Of a stretch of 64,000 bases of DNA, positions 60,206-64,000 are shown piece after piece. The stretch's first letter is position 1. Each line of letters opens with the position of its first letter. Location: positions 1 to 64,000 of the forward strand of contig CAZOPV010000025.1 of the NCBI GenBank assembly GCA_964582085.1. Direction: 5' to 3'. The stretch comes from JADGNF01 sp964582085. Its GTDB lineage: Archaea > Thermoproteota > Bathyarchaeia > Bathyarchaeales > Bathycorpusculaceae. Below the pieces are notes generated by a model. That model made no database searches, was not told where the DNA came from, and was given only the letters and a program-made list of their open reading frames with translations. Both the position numbers and the translations under genes were made by a program.

Positions 60206-62686
60206 ATGCAGCCTCTGCCAAAAGAATATAACTTCATCGAAATTGAGCGCAAATGGCAACTAAAATGGGAAGAAATGGGTATCTACCGTTACGATTGGAG
60301 CGATATGAAACGGCCAGTTTTTAGCATTGATACTCCTCCGCCTTATCCATCAGGCGAACTGCACATGGGCAACGTTTTAAACTGGACCTATTTCGACATA
60401 GTGGCGCGATACAAACGTATGTGCGGCTACAATGTGCTCTTTCCACAGGGCTGGGACTGCCACGGGCTTGGTATAGAAATTCAAGTGGAAAAACTACATA
60501 ACATCCGTAAACGTGATGTGCCGCCGGATCAGTTTCGTAAACTCTGTAGTGAATTAGTTGAGAAATACATTGGTATGATGAAGGAAGGTATTCTCAGGTT
60601 GGGGTGTAGTATAGACTGGACCACCGAGTACCGTACCATGGATTCTGACTACTGGCGGCGCACGCAGTTGAGTTTCATTTTGTTGTACAAAAAGGACTTC
60701 ATTTATCAGGGTACACACCCAGTTAACTGGTGTCCACGTTGTGAAACTGCTATCGCTGATGCTGAAGTGGACTACGAAAAACGTGAGGGCGCTCTACATT
60801 ACATACGTTATCTGTTGGATGGGAGCGATGAATACCTGTTGATTGCTACTTCCCGCCCAGAATTTATTCCTGCATGCGTTGCGGTGGAAGTGAACCCTGA
60901 GGATGAGCGTTTCAACAAATACATAGGGAAGAGCGTTATTGTTCCTATAGTTAACCGCAAAGTTCCCATTATAGCTGAAGAGGCAGTAGATCCTGCCTTT
61001 GGCACAGGTGTAGTGCAAATTTGTACGTACGGAGATAAAGAGGACGTAAAGACCGTTATGAAACACAAACTCCCAGTTATTATGATTTTAACCGAGAACG
61101 GCAAAATTAACGAGAACGGTGGCAAATATGCTGGTTTAACCATAAACCAAGCGCGTAATGCCATAGTTGAGGATCTTACAGCCGCTGGATTGCTGGAAAA
61201 AACTGAAAAAATTACACAGGAAGTGGGTAGATGTGACCGATGCAAGGCTCACATTGAAATTTTGGAGCGCAAACAGTGGTTCATGAAAACCCGAAGTTTA
61301 ACTGAAGCTGTGGAGAAAGCCGCCAACGATGTTGTTTGGTATCCTGACTACATGAAGTCCCGTCTCATTGACTGGGCAAAATCACTCGACTGGGACTGGG
61401 TCATCAGTCGCCAACGCCTTTTCGCTACTCCAATTCCAGTGTGGTACTGCAAAAACTGCGGTGAACTTATACTTGCCCAAGAAGACTGGGTTCCAGTTGA
61501 TCCTAAAATAGAAAATCCTCGAACGGATAAATGTCCAAAATGTGGCGCAAAAGAATTCATAGGGGAAAGTGACGTTTTTGACACATGGATGGACAGCTCT
61601 ATAACTTGTGCTGTACACGCTGGCTGGCCAGACCGCCAAAACTGGAAACGCCTCTTTCCTGCAGATGTTCATCCGTCAGGTATAGACATAATCCGAACAT
61701 GGGCATATTACCTGATGGTGCGGCACTTAGCCCTATTCAATGAAAAACCATACAAAACCTGTCTTATCAACGGTATGGTACTCGGAGCAGACGGCAGAAA
61801 AATGAGTAAATCCCTCAAAAACTACGTTGCTGCACCTGAAGTGTTAAACAAAAATGGTGCAGATGCCACAAGACAGTGGGCAGCAGCTGGTGGAGCCACA
61901 GGCTCAGACATACCCTACCGCGCCCCCGACGTTGAATACGGCAGACGTTTTCTGGTTAAATTGTGGAATGTTTCTGCCTTTGTCAGCAAACTTCTACATA
62001 ACTACGTGCCAACTGCTACGGAAAACGTTGAACTTCAGCTGCTTGACAGGTGGTTGTTCAGCAAAACCGAAACTCTGACAAAAAAAGTCACAGAGGTCAT
62101 GGAAAAATGCCAATTTAATATAGCTGTGGAAGAAATCCGCAACTTCACCTGGCACGTCTTCTGTGATGCCTACGTGGAAGCAGTCAAAGACAGACTCTAC
62201 CGGCCAGAGGTGTACGGCGAAACCAAAAAACTGGCGGCTCAACAAACGCTCTACGAAGTTCTCTTCAGGATTCTTCAGCTGTTGGCGCCTATCGTGCCTC
62301 ATGTAACTGAAGAGATCTACCAAGCACTGTACGCTGACAGTAAAGGTTACAAAAGTCTTCAAGCGTCTCCGTGGCCAGAATGCCGGCAAGCATGGGTGGA
62401 TGAAAACGCTGAAAAGCGCGGAACCCTTGTGGTTGAGCTAATAAGTGAAGTTAGACGGGAAAAAGCAGAAAAGCGCCTCTCACTAAACACGCCCGTAAAA
62501 CAGCTTACTGTTTATGCGGGAGACAATTCAGCTGCAGAAGCAATAGAAGAAGCCAAAACAGACGTGATGGGTGCCCTCAGAATCGACAACCTTACTGTGT
62601 TACCTGAGTCGGGTAACGGTAGATCCCTTACTCAGTTTTCCACTGTGACTTTTATAGCCGAATATGGAGAGCTAACTAAGAAATGA
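60206..62686 (+). CDS. valS: Valyl-tRNA synthetase
   Basis: 826 residues, class I. The HIGH motif is in GELHMGNVLNWTYFD, the KMSKS motif in ADGRKMSKSLKN; NWCPRCETAIADAEVDY and WDWVISRQRLFATPIPVWYC belong to the ValRS editing and zinc regions. A C-terminal anticodon-binding domain follows from about 590. It charges tRNA-Val. Its stop overlaps the next gene's start (ATGA). Confidence 0.93.
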   Translation: MQPLPKEYNFIEIERKWQLKWEEMGIYRYDWSDMKRPVFSIDTPPPYPSGELHMGNVLNWTYFDIVARYKRMCGYNVLFPQGWDCHGLGIEIQVEKLHNIRKRDVPPDQFRKLCSELVEKYIGMMKEGILRLGCSIDWTTEYRTMDSDYWRRTQLSFILLYKKDFIYQGTHPVNWCPRCETAIADAEVDYEKREGALHYIRYLLDGSDEYLLIATSRPEFIPACVAVEVNPEDERFNKYIGKSVIVPIVNRKVPIIAEEAVDPAFGTGVVQICTYGDKEDVKTVMKHKLPVIMILTENGKINENGGKYAGLTINQARNAIVEDLTAAGLLEKTEKITQEVGRCDRCKAHIEILERKQWFMKTRSLTEAVEKAANDVVWYPDYMKSRLIDWAKSLDWDWVISRQRLFATPIPVWYCKNCGELILAQEDWVPVDPKIENPRTDKCPKCGAKEFIGESDVFDTWMDSSITCAVHAGWPDRQNWKRLFPADVHPSGIDIIRTWAYYLMVRHLALFNEKPYKTCLINGMVLGADGRKMSKSLKNYVAAPEVLNKNGADATRQWAAAGGATGSDIPYRAPDVEYGRRFLVKLWNVSAFVSKLLHNYVPTATENVELQLLDRWLFSKTETLTKKVTEVMEKCQFNIAVEEIRNFTWHVFCDAYVEAVKDRLYRPEVYGETKKLAAQQTLYEVLFRILQLLAPIVPHVTEEIYQALYADSKGYKSLQASPWPECRQAWVDENAEKRGTLVVELISEVRREKAEKRLSLNTPVKQLTVYAGDNSAAEAIEEAKTDVMGALRIDNLTVLPESGNGRSLTQFSTVTFIAEYGELTKK

Positions 62687-63417
62687 GAACTATAGGGTTA
62701 ATTGGTTGTGGTGCCATCGGCACTGTTTTGGCTGAAGCAATTCAGCATAGGCTTGTGATATGCGATGAACTTGTCCTTTTCGACTTTGACAGGGCAAAAG
62801 CCGAGCAACTTGGTGCATCTCTCAATTTTCCAACAATTGTAGTCTCAAGTTTCGAGGATTTACTTAAACGCAAACCAAGCGTCATTGTAGAGGCTGCTTC
62901 ACAGCAAGCCGCCAAAACCTATCTTCCCCGTATAGTTGCCGCGGGTATTGATGTAATTGTCATGAGTGCAGGTGCACTCTTAGATTTAGATTTAGAAATG
63001 ACTAAGGTACATGTGCCTTCAGGAGCAATAGGTGGTATAGACGCCATCAGCAGCGCAGCGTTAGCAGGAGAAGTGGAAGTGTCTCTCACTACAAGGAAGA
63101 ACCCAAAAGCGCTGGAAACTCAAGACCAAACACCAAAAATAATCTATGAAGGCGACGCCCAAGAAGCTGCACGACTTTTTCCAAAAGAAATGAACGTAGC
63201 AGCAACTTTAGCCTTAACGGTTAAGCCCTCTAAAGTCAAAGTTACAGTTATCGCGGATCCAAACATGAAAAGAAACACCCATGAAATCTCAGTAAAATGG
63301 AGATTTGGCGAAATGCTGATGCGATTTTCTAATGATCCTCATCCTGATAATCCACGAACCAGCGCCCTAGCCGCATGGTCAGCCATAAAACTCCTACAAA
63401 CGCTACTTCAGCAATAG
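62683..63417 (+). CDS. nadX: L-Aspartate dehydrogenase
   Basis: 244 residues. The NAD-binding motif IGLIGCGAIGTVLAEAI opens the protein; IVEAASQQAAKTYLPRIVAAGIDVIVMSAGALLD and VPSGAIGGIDAISSAAL are family signatures. It converts aspartate to iminoaspartate, the first step of NAD synthesis used instead of NadB. Its ATG overlaps the valS stop (ATGA), so the two are coupled. Confidence 0.9.
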   Translation: MRTIGLIGCGAIGTVLAEAIQHRLVICDELVLFDFDRAKAEQLGASLNFPTIVVSSFEDLLKRKPSVIVEAASQQAAKTYLPRIVAAGIDVIVMSAGALLDLDLEMTKVHVPSGAIGGIDAISSAALAGEVEVSLTTRKNPKALETQDQTPKIIYEGDAQEAARLFPKEMNVAATLALTVKPSKVKVTVIADPNMKRNTHEISVKWRFGEMLMRFSNDPHPDNPRTSALAAWSAIKLLQTLLQQ

Positions 63418-63559
63418 TTCCATAAGCTCAGCTTTTGCTTTTATGTGATTTTTTATAGACTGCTTTAGTTTTTAACTTAGTAAAAACTCGAAAACAAGGA
63501 ATACAAGAGTACACTTATTCTATTAAACACAGAATAAATTTACTCACCCCGTACTCCAC

Positions 63560-63603
63560 CTCGATCGAGACAATGTTTATATACCTTTATGGATAATCCA
63601 TCC
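63560..63603 (+). promoter_or_regulatory. Promoter/operator unit 1 at the right edge
   Basis: A palindrome CTCGATCGAG (63560-63569), a TATA box TTTATATA (63576-63583) and the operator-like TGGATAATCCATCC (63590-63603). TGGATAATCCA is itself a palindrome placed between the TATA box and the expected start site, where a repressor would block transcription. Confidence 0.6.
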
Positions 63604-63653
63604 ATAATTTGTTGAGTGTTTAAAATTTGCTGTTTCCATCATGGAGGTAGCCG

Positions 63654-63716
63654 ATGTCTCTAAGTGACCGTGTGGTTTCGGCTTTGCTGGTCAACCGAGA
63701 CTCTACGGTTACTTAG
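63654..63716 (+). CDS. Putative 20-residue ORF inside a hairpin RNA
   Basis: ATG at 63654 with GGAGGT (63643-63648) 5 bases upstream, 20 codons starting MSLSDRVVSALL and ending in TAG at 63714-63716. Most of its length coincides with the long hairpin, so the reading frame could be incidental. If real, it is a leader peptide. Confidence 0.35.
   Translation: MSLSDRVVSALLVNRDSTVT
63660..63716 (+). ncRNA. Long stem-loop RNA downstream of promoter 1
   Basis: CTAAGTGACCGT (63660-63671) pairs with ACGGTTACTTAG (63705-63716) over 12 bp with one G-U. After a 2x2 internal loop, GGTTTCGG (63674-63681) pairs with CCGAGACT (63695-63702). The 13-base loop can close further with TTG/CAA. A strong ribosome site and promoter lie just upstream. 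It is a candidate structured leader, attenuator or small RNA. Confidence 0.6.
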
Positions 63717-63806
63717 TGCAGTTTTAGCTTTGTTTTGTGATTTATGTGTTTCTTTGTTTTATTGGCGGTGTTTATCAACCTTTGGTTAACTTAAATTAAG
63801 GTAGAG

Positions 63807-63834
63807 TTTATATTTTAGGTTGGATAATCCATCC
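63807..63834 (+). promoter_or_regulatory. Promoter/operator unit 2 at the right edge
   Basis: TTTATATTTT (63807-63816) followed by TGGATAATCCATCC (63821-63834). The spacing between the box and the operator is identical to unit 1 (14 bases start to start). It probably drives the gene starting near 63971. Confidence 0.6.
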
Positions 63835-63970
63835 TATTGGTGTTGGAAGTGAGTGTTCATAACTACAATGTTTTTTATCCTTTACCTCAAGTCTTAAACA
63901 AAAACGTTGCCACAATGCTATTTCTACTTTCAGTCATGGCGTGCGGTTTTCCACTTGGGAGGCAGGTTCA

Positions 63971-64000
63971 TTGAAAAGAACCACTATTATCCTTACTATT
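63971..64000 (+). CDS. Start of a probable secreted or membrane protein (cut by window edge)
   Basis: TTG at 63971 with GGGAGG (63957-63962) 8 bases upstream. The ten visible codons read MKRTTIILTI, a basic then hydrophobic start like a signal peptide. A 19-codon ORF (from the ATG at 63915, beginning MLFLLSVMACGF) ends in TTGA overlapping this start. Only context supports the call. Confidence 0.45.
   Translation, partial: MKRTTIILTI

Noticed and set aside
1..64000. CRISPR arrays, tRNA and rRNA genes
   Set aside because: Scanning the gaps by eye showed no regular repeat-spacer pattern and no convincing tRNA T-arm or acceptor stem; a tRNAscan or Infernal run would be decisive.

Overview
The window is most likely from an uncultured archaeon of the Bathyarchaeia (Thermoproteota/TACK); this is inference, since no rRNA gene is present. 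The archaeal signature is clear: aEF-1beta, ribosomal P1, a CDC48 ATPase, tRNA-splicing endonuclease, Pth2, NadM, a digeranylgeranylglyceryl-phosphate synthase, archaeal-type AsnRS, GlyRS and ValRS, TATA-box promoters, and GTG or TTG starts. An ESCRT-III/CdvB protein beside tetrahydromethanopterin (H4MPT) C1 genes and a corrinoid protein/MtrH pair is what suggests Bathyarchaeia. No tRNA, rRNA or CRISPR array was found.

Layout. 1-1.25 kb: the cut-off start of a TrmB-like regulator and a complete insertion sequence with terminal repeats, a 7-bp target duplication and a frameshifted transposase. 1.3-12 kb: a secreted beta-propeller, AsnRS, a RAM-only regulator, an MFS transporter, a second secreted propeller, a membrane HTH protein, CdvB and a lipid prenyltransferase. 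12-22 kb: housekeeping genes (sugar nucleotidyltransferase, EndA, DUF47, GlyRS, inositol-phosphate synthase, PGI/PMI, a SPOUT methyltransferase), a presenilin-like intramembrane protease and ribosomal P1. 22-31.4 kb: a surface-glycosylation island with three GT-C-like membrane enzymes, a GT4 glycosyltransferase and a 29-codon leader ORF. 31.5-33 kb: a small corrinoid protein plus MtrH. 33.5-41.5 kb: translation and proteostasis genes, TruD, NadM and a permease. 42-45.2 kb: three related large polymerase-beta-type nucleotidyltransferases. 45.3-50 kb: a CitG-like protein, a fused MobA-like protein, FdhD, and a redox group (Lrp regulator, peroxiredoxin, Rieske protein). 50-58.4 kb: fwdDBAC-mch, an ECF transporter component, a coiled-coil protein and MptN. 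58.4-60.1 kb: a thiT/AIR-synthase-like operon behind a TPP riboswitch. 60.2-63.4 kb: ValRS and aspartate dehydrogenase. 63.4-64 kb: a regulatory region with two matching promoter/operator units around a long RNA hairpin, leading into a gene cut by the right edge.

How the genes connect. MtrH plus the corrinoid protein can move methyl groups to or from H4MPT. Mch and Fwd carry out the oxidised end of the same pathway, MptN tailors the cofactor, and FdhD and the MobA-like protein fit with assembling or supplying the molybdopterin enzymes. No mcr, mer, mtd, ftr or methyltransferase-1 gene is visible, so the direction of flux cannot be decided here. The most interesting unexplained items are the right-edge regulatory region, the TPP-riboswitch operon with its interrupted thiT, the nucleotidyltransferase trio, and the minimal corrinoid protein with an altered cobalamin motif.
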